Positions 1-6,420 of a DNA stretch of 11,249 bases are shown in pieces. The position numbers and the translations under genes were made by a program. Source of the DNA: Flavobacteriaceae bacterium (lineage in GTDB: Bacteria; Bacteroidota; Bacteroidia; Flavobacteriales; Flavobacteriaceae); contig JAENXB010000079.1 of NCBI GenBank assembly GCA_016649785.1, positions 1-11,249 on the forward strand, in the 5' to 3' direction. Position 1 is the stretch's first letter. Every line of letters starts with the position of its first letter. The notes under the pieces were generated by a model. The model had not been told where the DNA came from. It saw nothing but the letters and a program-made list of their open reading frames with translations, and did not search any database.

Positions 1-78
1 CAATTGCTTATTGTAATTACGTGGACTTTCATATTTGTGTTTTTATCCTACTTTTTATTAAAAAAGCGGGATTTATAA
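1..78 (+). CDS. C-terminal end of a membrane protein, probably an ABC-2 type transporter permease (partial)
   Basis: Frame 1 is open from the window edge to a TAA at 76-78 and gives 25 residues. About 20 of them are hydrophobic and aromatic (beginning QLLIVITWTFIF) and would form one transmembrane helix. The tail is short and basic, KKRDL. A last helix followed by a K/R-K/R-x-D-L tail is the usual ending of ABC-2 family permeases, where the basic residues stay in the cytoplasm. Only this end is visible, so the family call is inference and another polytopic membrane protein is possible. It runs in the same direction as uvrB, but 146 bp and a separate promoter candidate lie between them, so uvrB is probably transcribed independently. 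The gap 79-161 shows no gene and no convincing terminator. Confidence 0.5.
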   Translation, partial: QLLIVITWTFIFVFLSYFLLKKRDL

Positions 79-161
79 TTTCTTGGCAAGGATAATTTAT
101 AATGAAATGTATCCCGGCATATGGTTTAAAGGCCACTTCACGTTAAAAAGACAGCAATCCC

Positions 162-192
162 TTTTAACTCATTTGAATAGGCATTATATTTG
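162..192 (+). promoter_or_regulatory. Candidate Bacteroidota-type promoter of uvrB
   Basis: TATATTTG at 185-192 is an exact match to the TAnnTTTG -7 element used by the primary sigma factor of Bacteroidota. Nineteen bases upstream, TTTT at 162-165 is a degenerate form of the TTTG/TTG -33 element. Transcription would start near 197-200, leaving a leader of about 25 nt before the uvrB ATG at 225. There is no Shine-Dalgarno sequence, as is usual in this phylum. Confidence 0.5.
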
Positions 193-224
193 CATAATTT
201 CGAAATGTTAAGAGAACGTACTGA

Positions 225-2231
225 ATGAAATTTACCATAAAATCAGATTTTAAACCTACCGGGGATCAACCTCAGGCGATTGAGCAGCTGGTGTCCGGAA
301 TCAATAAAAACGACCAGTATCAAACCTTACTGGGAGTTACAGGTTCGGGAAAGACCTTTACAATGGCCAATGTCATTGAAGAAATCCAGCGCCCTACACT
401 TATTCTTTGCCATAACAAAACCCTGGCCGCCCAGCTTTATTCAGAATTCAAGTCTTTTTTTCCGGATAATGCTGTGGAATATTTTGTGAGTTATTACGAT
501 TATTATCAGCCGGAAGCATTTATTCCTTCTTCGGGAACTTATATTGAAAAAGATCTTTCCAGAAATGAAGAATTAGAAAAACTTAGGTTGAGCACGACTT
601 CTTCCCTGTTGAGCGGAAGACGGGATATTCTTGTAGTTGCTTCGGTTTCCTGTTTATATGGAATTGGAAACCCGGTGGAATTCAAGAAGAACGTGATTTC
701 TATTGAAAAGGACATGCACATCTCCAGGACCAAATTGCTGCATCAATTGGTTCAAAGTTTGTACTCCAGGACCGAAGCCGATTTCAACCGCGGGAATTTC
801 AGAATTAAAGGAGATACCCTGGATATATTTCCGAGTTATGCCGATAATGCTTTCAGAATTCACTTTTTCGGAGATGAGATCGAAGAAATTGAAGCCTTTG
901 ATCCTTTGACCAATGAGATTATAGAAAAATACGAACAATTGACCATTTACCCTGCGAATATGTTTGTGACATCCCCCGATGTCCTGCAAGGGGCGATCAG
1001 GGAAATTCAGGACGATTTGGTAAAACAAGTCGATTATTTTAAAGAAATTGGCAAACATCTGGAAGCAAAAAGACTGGAAGAACGCACCAATTTCGATTTG
1101 GAAATGATCCGGGAACTCGGTTATTGCTCCGGAATTGAAAATTATTCCCGATATCTGGACGGAAGATCACCCGGAACAAGGCCGTTCTGCCTGTTGGATT
1201 ATTTCCCCGATGATTTTTTAATGGTGGTAGACGAAAGTCACGTAACCATATCCCAGGTTCATGCTATGTACGGCGGCGACAGATCGAGAAAAGAAACTTT
1301 GGTGGAATACGGTTTCCGGCTGCCCGCTGCTATGGACAACCGTCCGTTGAAATTTGAGGAATTTGAAGCCCTTCAAAATCAGGTAATTTATTCGAGTGCC
1401 ACTCCGGCCGATTATGAATTACAAAAATCTGAAGGAATTATTGTGGAACAATTGATCCGTCCTACCGGGTTGCTGGATCCTGTTATTGAAGTGCGGCCAA
1501 GTTTGAACCAAATCGATGATTTAATTGAAGAGATTCACCTACGGGCAGAAAAAGATCAGCGCGTTTTGGTGACTACCCTTACCAAGAGAATGGCAGAGGA
1601 ACTCACAAAATATCTTACCCGTATTAATGTGCGGTGCCGTTATATTCATTCTGATGTGGATACCCTGGAGCGGGTCGAAATTATGAATGATCTCAGAAGA
1701 GGCCTTTTTGATGTACTCATTGGAGTAAACCTTTTGAGGGAAGGTTTGGATCTGCCTGAAGTCTCCCTGGTAGCCATCCTGGATGCCGATAAGGAAGGAT
1801 TCCTGCGTAGCCACCGTTCGCTTACCCAAACCATAGGACGTGCCGCCAGACACCTGGAAGGAAGGGCAATTCTATATGCCGATAAAATCACCAACTCTAT
1901 GCAATTGACAATTGATGAGACCAATTACCGGCGGGAAAAGCAAATTGCCTACAATACAAAACATAACATTACCCCTACTGCTCTTAACAAATCCCTTGAC
2001 AGTGCACTTGTTAGAAAGAAACTCGATCCTTATGAGATTGAATCTGCCCCCACACTAAAAGCTGCAGAAAAAGAAACAGCATATTTCAATAAAGCCCAAC
2101 TTGAAAAACGAATTAGGGAAAAACGAAAAGAAATGGAAACTGCTGCCAAAGACCTGGATTTTATGACAGCCGCCAGGTTGCGGGATGAAATAAAAATGCT
2201 GCAGGATAAAATCAAGGCACTTGTAAATTAG
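225..2231 (+). CDS. uvrB: UvrB, excinuclease ABC subunit B
   Basis: UvrB is the DNA-damage-verifying helicase-like subunit of UvrABC nucleotide excision repair. It is loaded by UvrA, clamps the damaged strand and recruits the nuclease UvrC. The 668-residue product has the family's normal length. Visible motifs in order are: the N-terminal PTGDQPQAI (11-19); Walker A GVTGSGKT (37-44); the aromatic beta-hairpin YFVSYYDYYQPEAFIP (86-101) that inserts between the strands; Walker B-like DESH (336-339); YSSATPADYEL (389-399); the motif VI region TQTIGRAARH (534-543); and a C-terminal UVR helical hairpin (about 624-660) that contacts UvrA and UvrC. The ATG at 225 gives the canonical start MKFTIKSDFKPTGDQ. 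The gene is complete, with no missing catalytic residue. It stands alone without uvrA or uvrC beside it, which is common. Its T7 run at 455-461 is in frame, a useful control for the frameshifts seen at 5687 and 6336. Confidence 0.98.
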   Translation: MKFTIKSDFKPTGDQPQAIEQLVSGINKNDQYQTLLGVTGSGKTFTMANVIEEIQRPTLILCHNKTLAAQLYSEFKSFFPDNAVEYFVSYYDYYQPEAFIPSSGTYIEKDLSRNEELEKLRLSTTSSLLSGRRDILVVASVSCLYGIGNPVEFKKNVISIEKDMHISRTKLLHQLVQSLYSRTEADFNRGNFRIKGDTLDIFPSYADNAFRIHFFGDEIEEIEAFDPLTNEIIEKYEQLTIYPANMFVTSPDVLQGAIREIQDDLVKQVDYFKEIGKHLEAKRLEERTNFDLEMIRELGYCSGIENYSRYLDGRSPGTRPFCLLDYFPDDFLMVVDESHVTISQVHAMYGGDRSRKETLVEYGFRLPAAMDNRPLKFEEFEALQNQVIYSSATPADYELQKSEGIIVEQLIRPTGLLDPVIEVRPSLNQIDDLIEEIHLRAEKDQRVLVTTLTKRMAEELTKYLTRINVRCRYIHSDVDTLERVEIMNDLRRGLFDVLIGVNLLREGLDLPEVSLVAILDADKEGFLRSHRSLTQTIGRAARHLEGRAILYADKITNSMQLTIDETNYRREKQIAYNTKHNITPTALNKSLDSALVRKKLDPYEIESAPTLKAAEKETAYFNKAQLEKRIREKRKEMETAAKDLDFMTAARLRDEIKMLQDKIKALVN

Positions 2232-2340
2232 ATTTTAGAAAATTATTTTTTTTAAGTGTTAAATATTTCCCTAAATCACTAATAATCAAATATATAAATT
2301 CTTATATTTAATAGTCCTCTTTCTATTATTTCCGAAATGC

Positions 2341-2366
2341 TGTGACAGTTAATTAAATTTGTCACA
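2341..2366 (+). promoter_or_regulatory. Inverted repeat enclosing a -7-like element, directly before the secreted-protein start
   Basis: TGTGACA (2341-2347) and TGTCACA (2360-2366) are a perfect 7-bp inverted repeat separated by 12 bases. The downstream arm ends one base before the ATG at 2368. TAAATTTG at 2354-2361 matches the TAnnTTTG -7 element and lies partly in the spacer and partly in the right arm. No good -33 element is seen; the nearest is TTTC at 2329-2332. If this -7 element is used, the transcript would begin at or within a few bases of the ATG and would be nearly leaderless. A protein bound to the repeat would cover the promoter. The TGTGA/TCACA half-sites resemble CRP/FNR-type half-sites, but the spacing is 10 bp wider than the usual N6. 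Confidence 0.4.
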
Positions 2367-2367
2367 A

Positions 2368-3582
2368 ATGAGATATAATGTTTTTTCAGTAGTATTCCTA
2401 CTTAGTTTTTTCGCTTATTCACAAGTAGGAATTGGCACTTCCAGTCCGCAGGCTCAATTGGATATCGTGTCAAGCTCTGCTGCAAATCCTACAGTTATAG
2501 ATGGACTTTTAATTCCGCGTATAGAAAAATTCCCTTCAGTGAACCCTGGTTTAAATCAGCATGCGATGATAGTTTATTTATCAAAAGCAACCGGCCAAAA
2601 CCCAACAGGATTCTACTTTTGGAATGCTTCCGATATAAAATGGGAAACCATTAGCGGCAATAGTTTCGGAAATTTTTACAAACCCGGAACCAGCATCAAT
2701 CCTAACAATATTTCTGATAATATGTACAGAACCGGCAATATTGGGATTGGGACAGAAATTATTACCGCAAAACTTCAAATCGCCTTAAATTCTCAGGCAG
2801 ATATCGGAATTAAAAAAGGCCTGGAAGTGGATAACAATAATCCTGCAACCGATAATTTAACCACTTATGGAATAATTAGCGACAATAGAAGCGCTACAAA
2901 CGGAAATAAATATGGCATTAAAAATAATGTTGGAGGAACAGGCCTTGGAATTCATTACGGAATATTCAATGAAACCTATCAAAGCACCGGTACCAATGAC
3001 ATCTATGGAATTTATAATCGCGTAGGAAATACTTTCGGAGCAAAAAGTGATAATTACGGTATTTATACTATAACTGGAAGTCCAACAAGTCTGGGAACCA
3101 TCTATGGATTATATAGTAAAGCGGAAGGTAACAGCAGTGCAAAGGTTTTTGCCGGCTATTTTGCAGGAAGGCTTGGCATTGGACTTACCCCGGCAGAAGA
3201 ATATATTTTACCGGCAACCAGAGGAAAGAACGAACAAATTTTAGTTACCAATAATACGGGAGATGTAAGTTGGAAATATCCCAATATGATGAATTATTCT
3301 TCTACCGGAACCGCGGTTGGCGCTTTTATTATTACAGAGGAAGTTTATACTTTAAGAATTAACAGCCAGGTTTCCAGCATAACAATCCCTGAAGCTTCAA
3401 TAAACCAAGGAAGGATATTAATTCTAACCGCTTTTCAGGGAATGGGAAACAGACCTTTTAACTTTTTAGGTGGCGATACCTTGTATGATATTTCTACCGG
3501 AAATGATATTACCTCCATTTCATCAGGAAATAGATTCATGATTCAAAGTATCGGGACGAGATGGGTTGTGCTTTTTAAATAA
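2368..3582 (+). CDS. Secreted fibre-like protein with YGI repeats (unknown function)
   Basis: This is a 404-residue exported protein with no recognisable enzyme motif. I start it at the ATG at 2368; an upstream in-frame TTG at 2359 would add three residues ahead of the signal peptide. Residues 1-19 (MRYNVFSVVFLLSFFAYSQ) are a signal peptide with the typical flavobacterial SQ junction. The mature protein begins VGIGTSSPQAQLDI, followed by GLLIPRI (46-52) and GFYFWN...KW (81-92), which recur in many Bacteroidota surface proteins. The GIG motif returns at 125-138 and 269-273. Between them are six YG(I/L) repeats at residues 167, 182, 197, 213, 230 and 246, spaced 15-17 residues apart. LPATRG...Q-L-T...G-W (281-302) resembles tail-fibre and adhesin shaft endings. 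The C-terminus (310-404) is predicted beta-rich and ends WVVLFK. No S74 endosialidase chaperone and no type IX sorting domain are apparent. A beta-structured surface or fibre protein is likely; the role is unknown. Confidence 0.85.
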   Translation: MRYNVFSVVFLLSFFAYSQVGIGTSSPQAQLDIVSSSAANPTVIDGLLIPRIEKFPSVNPGLNQHAMIVYLSKATGQNPTGFYFWNASDIKWETISGNSFGNFYKPGTSINPNNISDNMYRTGNIGIGTEIITAKLQIALNSQADIGIKKGLEVDNNNPATDNLTTYGIISDNRSATNGNKYGIKNNVGGTGLGIHYGIFNETYQSTGTNDIYGIYNRVGNTFGAKSDNYGIYTITGSPTSLGTIYGLYSKAEGNSSAKVFAGYFAGRLGIGLTPAEEYILPATRGKNEQILVTNNTGDVSWKYPNMMNYSSTGTAVGAFIITEEVYTLRINSQVSSITIPEASINQGRILILTAFQGMGNRPFNFLGGDTLYDISTGNDITSISSGNRFMIQSIGTRWVVLFK

Positions 3583-3608
3583 AAAAAGTGTCGATATCGA
3601 CACTTTTT
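3583..3608. terminator. Bidirectional intrinsic terminator between convergent genes
   Basis: A perfect 26-bp palindrome begins at the base after the TAA of the secreted-protein gene. It can fold as an 11-bp stem (AAAAAGTGTCG paired with CGACACTTTTT) with an ATAT loop. Each strand reads an A-tract, a G+C-containing core and then a T-tract, so it can stop transcription from both sides. It lies 20 bp from the stop codon of the convergent hsp20 gene. Confidence 0.85.
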
Positions 3609-3628
3609 CAACAAATCCGGGAACACAT

Positions 3629-4081
3629 CTATGAAATCTTAATAAATCGTTTGGTGTGGTCTTTGGCTTCTTCCAATTTAGGAAGAATAATTTCAAGAAT
3701 TCCATTAGTGTAGGAAGCTGAAATTTTTTCCCTGTCTACAGATTCAGGTAAACCAAAGACTCTTTTAAAATTGCTAAATGTAAAGTTCGTTCTGTTAAAC
3801 CTTTCGTTTTCATGGGTGGTTTTATTTTCTTCCTTTTCTTCAGAAGAAATACTTAACATGTCATTTTCCAATTCAATAATTAAATCCTTTTTCGCTTTGC
3901 CTGGAACCGCTACCTCAATCAAAAAATTATCTTCTGTTTCCAAAATATTTACTGCCGGAACTATTGTTCCAATATTATTTATATTAGTGGTTCCTCCCAA
4001 CCAATCTGTTTTTAACATATCGTTCAAAACAATTGGCAGCCAATTGGCTTCATTTCTATTATTCAAACTCATAATATCCAT
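3629..4081 (-). CDS. Small heat-shock protein, Hsp20/alpha-crystallin family
   Basis: This is an ATP-independent holdase chaperone that forms cytoplasmic oligomers and binds unfolding proteins during stress. The 150-residue product has the usual size. It has a variable N-terminus (1-40), then an alpha-crystallin domain of about residues 43-136. That domain contains VAVPGKAKKDLIIELENDMLSI in the first half and the diagnostic A-x-x-x-NG-x-L-x-x-x-LPK signature as SYTNGILEIILPK (123-135). A C-terminal I-x-I anchor (IKI, 147-149) mediates oligomer assembly. The start at 4081 gives MDIMSLNN; Met4 at 4072 is an equally plausible start, since no ribosome-binding site separates them. The gene is convergent with the secreted-protein gene and shares its palindromic terminator. 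It is divergent from the DUF2254 gene. I found no CIRCE element upstream, so HrcA control is not supported. Confidence 0.95.
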   Translation of the reverse strand: MDIMSLNNRNEANWLPIVLNDMLKTDWLGGTTNINNIGTIVPAVNILETEDNFLIEVAVPGKAKKDLIIELENDMLSISSEEKEENKTTHENERFNRTNFTFSNFKRVFGLPESVDREKISASYTNGILEIILPKLEEAKDHTKRFIKIS

Positions 4082-4277
4082 TTTTAATTAGTTCATAATA
4101 AGGTTTTTATAAAAAATAGTTATCAAAAAAAAATCCATTTCAGGTTAAATGTCATTTTGTCCTACTTATTTAACATTTTCTCAAAAGCTGTCCTTTGTTC
4201 AAAATTTTATTATTTATTAGCCTTTTATAATCAGGATACTTCATAATTGCTTATTTTTAAATCAGATTAAAACTATT
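4082..4277. other. Divergent AT-rich intergenic region, hsp20 / DUF2254
   Basis: This 196-bp gap must hold the promoters of two divergent genes. It is very AT-rich. TATTTTTA at 4252-4259, one base off TAnnTTTG, lies 18 bp before the DUF2254 ATG, but no clear -33 partner is present. For hsp20 I see only low-quality -7-like matches. No small ORF, RNA gene, CIRCE element or strong hairpin is apparent. The 12-bp TTTTTATAAAAA at 4104-4115 is plain A/T palindrome. Confidence 0.4.
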
Positions 4278-5576
4278 ATGAAGCAATTATTCTTTCGTTC
4301 CCTGGGGATTTTTAAGGATCTGCAAAATAAAATAGCCTTCTATCCCACTGTTTTTGCCCTTTTTGGGATCCTCTTCGCCTTTTTCATTATGAATCTTGAA
4401 AATCGGGGGATTTCAAAATATTTATTGGAAAAAGCACCTACACTTGTTGTAAATAATGGCAATACCGCAATTGCCATTTTAACCGCCCTGATATCCGGAT
4501 TAATTTCCATGATAGTATTTAGTTTTTCTATGGTTATGCTCCTGTTAAGCCAGGCTTCCAGCAATTATTCCCCAAGGCTGCTTCCCGGCCTGATCTCAGA
4601 TAAAAGCCACCAGGTGATTTTGGGAATTTACCTGGCAACAACCCTCTACTGTATTTTTATATTGTTTTCCATTCAGCCAACCGGGGATAAATATCAGATT
4701 CCGGGATTCTCGGTTTTACTTGGAATTTTAGGCACTGTAATTAGTATTTATTCTTTCATTTATTTTATCCATAATATCTCACAGAGTATTCAAATCAACC
4801 ATATTCTGGACCGTATATATAAATCAGCTAGAAGCTTGCTGGAAAATTTAATCGAAAAGGAATCGGAACCCAATTCTGATTTTCCTTCATCTAAAGATTG
4901 GTTTGAATTTCCCACCGAAAAAAGTGGTTATTTACAAGATATATCCACTTCCGTCCTCATTGATATCTGCGAAAAGGAAGATATCAAATTACGTATCCTG
5001 CCTGTAAAAGGACAATTTATTTTAATTGGAATCCCGCTTTTTAAGTCGAATAAAAAACTTGAGGAAAACACTTTAAAGAAAATTTTATCCAGTTTCGAGT
5101 TTGCCCGTGGGGAACTGGTGGAAGACAATTATGTACTGGCCTTTAAACAGATCACAGAAATTATTATAAAGGCTATGTCGCCGGGAATAAATGATCCCGG
5201 CACCGCGATAAATGGGATAGATTATCTCACCGAACTTTTGGCCTTAAGATTAAAGAAGAAAGACGTACATATTATTGGCAATAATGACAAGGCTTATATT
5301 AAGATATCCATGGTTAAATTTGAAGACCTGCTTTACAATGTCATGGCCTCCATCAGAACTTATTGTAAGCATGATATAATTCTGGTCCAAAAATTATTGC
5401 TGATGTTTAAATACCTAAAAACTCAAAATGTAAAAAACTCAAAATATTTTGACTGCATAGATACTGAGGTGAAAACCCTTTTGGACGATGTGAAAAAAGC
5501 GGTTACCAACCAAAGGGATATTGACACCGCTTTAAAAATGGCTAAAAAATTAGGCTTGGTTATTAAAAAGACCTGA
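4278..5576 (+). CDS. DUF2254 family integral membrane protein (COG4325-like)
   Basis: This 432-residue inner-membrane protein belongs to a family with no established biochemical function. Four hydrophobic segments fall at about residues 19-39, 63-90, 112-132 and 144-167, followed by a soluble domain of about 260 residues. Family hallmarks visible are FSFSMVMLLLSQASSNYSPR (81-100), running from the end of helix 2 into the loop, and SPGINDPGTA (301-310) with the following ID-L-(T/S)-L segment. The ATG at 4278 begins MKQLFFRSLG. The first helix follows a basic and amphipathic stretch. The gene is divergent from hsp20. The frameshifted esterase gene begins 38 bp downstream with no terminator visible between, so the two may be cotranscribed. 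Nothing in the sequence says what the protein transports or senses; the conserved SPGINDP loop is in the cytoplasmic or periplasmic domain and could be a binding site, which is inference. Confidence 0.88.
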   Translation: MKQLFFRSLGIFKDLQNKIAFYPTVFALFGILFAFFIMNLENRGISKYLLEKAPTLVVNNGNTAIAILTALISGLISMIVFSFSMVMLLLSQASSNYSPRLLPGLISDKSHQVILGIYLATTLYCIFILFSIQPTGDKYQIPGFSVLLGILGTVISIYSFIYFIHNISQSIQINHILDRIYKSARSLLENLIEKESEPNSDFPSSKDWFEFPTEKSGYLQDISTSVLIDICEKEDIKLRILPVKGQFILIGIPLFKSNKKLEENTLKKILSSFEFARGELVEDNYVLAFKQITEIIIKAMSPGINDPGTAINGIDYLTELLALRLKKKDVHIIGNNDKAYIKISMVKFEDLLYNVMASIRTYCKHDIILVQKLLLMFKYLKTQNVKNSKYFDCIDTEVKTLLDDVKKAVTNQRDIDTALKMAKKLGLVIKKT

Positions 5577-5614
5577 TTTTTATTATATTTCAACCCCAAA
5601 GTAAAATCATAAAA

Positions 5615-6419
5615 TTGAAATCTATCCCCCTCATTTTAATCCTTTTAAGCATTTGTTTATCCGGGAAGGCTCAAAGTACCGCCTCCAAAAATGTATAACA
5701 TTTATTGCTGAATCACCACAACTGCATGCCAATAAAAAAATCCGGGTGTATTTACCTTCAAATTATGTGAATTCCCAACAATCTTATCCTGTGCTTTATT
5801 TACAGGATGCCCAAAATTTATTCGACAGATCCACCTCCTTTTCCGGGGAATGGCGAATAGATAAAACCCTAGACAGCCTTGATCTGGAATTGATCGTGAT
5901 TGGAATTGAACATGGTAATGAAAAGAGAATTGATGAATTAACACCATTCCCACATCCTGAACATAATGGAGGCAATGCTGAAAATTATTTGAAGTTCATC
6001 TCAGAAACATTAAAACCGGATATAGATAAAAGATTCAGGACAAAAACTGATGTTTCCAATACCTTCATTGGCGGTAGTTCTCTGGGTGGATTATTTTCTT
6101 ATTTCGCTCTTTTAAAAGATCCTGAGATTTTTGGCAAAGCTTTGGTGTTCTCGCCAAGTTTTTGGTTTTCGGATAAAATAGTGAATTTTACAGATGAAAT
6201 TCCGGGAGAAAAATTGGATCAGATAAAATTATATTTTCGTGCCGGAAAAAAAGAAAGCGAGACCATGGTCCCGCTTATGTGTAATATAAAACAACAACTG
6301 TTGCGCAAAGGCTTAAAATCAAATCAGATAATTTTAAAACGCTTCCAGACGGGCAACATAATGAAGCCTTCTGGGCAAGTTTGTTTCCTCAGGCAGCACT
6401 CTGGCTGCTTGAGGAATAA
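5615..6419 (+). pseudogene. Secreted alpha/beta-hydrolase (PF00756-type esterase) broken by two frameshifts
   Basis: The gene is read in three frames. Frame one starts at TTG 5615 and gives a clear signal peptide, MKSIPLILILLSICLSGKAQ, then stops at 5696-5698. Frame two is open from 5653 to 6426 and holds most of the hydrolase: IRVYLP, PVLYLQDAQNLFD, GEWRIDKTLD, and the nucleophile elbow GGSSLGG with the serine codon at 6079-6081. Frame three carries the expected ending, DGQHNEAFWASLFPQAALWL, with the likely catalytic His at 6357-6359 and TAA at 6417-6419. One extra A in A5 (5687-5691) and one in A4 (6336-6339) would restore a 268-residue secreted enzyme of normal family layout. As it stands, the main frame lacks both export signal and catalytic His, so it is probably inactive. 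Substrate unknown; relatives hydrolyse esters such as siderophore or acyl esters. The alternatives are two sequencing errors or recoding. Confidence 0.8.
6385..6416 (+). repeat. Strong hairpin at the convergent 3' ends of esterase and DUF885 genes
   Basis: TTCCTCAGGCAGC (6385-6397) pairs with GCTGCTTGAGGAA (6404-6416) around the six-base loop ACTCTG. This makes 13 pairs, one of them G-U on the plus strand and a C/A mismatch on the minus strand. It covers the last codons of the esterase and ends just before that gene's TAA and 5 bp from the DUF885 stop. There is no T-tract directly after it on either strand, so it is not a canonical intrinsic terminator, though it may stall polymerase or protect 3' ends. 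Confidence 0.5.
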
Positions 6420-6420
6420 C

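Noticed and set aside
90..114. Hairpin GGATA...TATCC after the partial permease gene
   Set aside because: A five-base stem with a 15-base loop and no T-tract is too weak to call a terminator.
654..1058. Minus-strand ORF of 134 codons inside uvrB
   Set aside because: It is antisense to invariant UvrB coding sequence and shows no recognisable domain.
2232..2256. Terminator after uvrB (T-run near 2245-2253)
   Set aside because: The T-run is present but no G+C-containing stem precedes it.
2359..2367. Upstream TTG start for the secreted protein
   Set aside because: It adds MSQ before MRYNVF and lies inside the inverted repeat. The ATG at 2368 gives a normal signal peptide.
4104..4115. TTTTTATAAAAA palindrome upstream of hsp20
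   Set aside because: Pure A/T palindromes are expected by chance in such AT-rich DNA.
4082..4277. CIRCE (HrcA) operator ahead of hsp20
   Set aside because: No TTAGCACTC...GAGTGCTAA-like inverted repeat is present on either strand.
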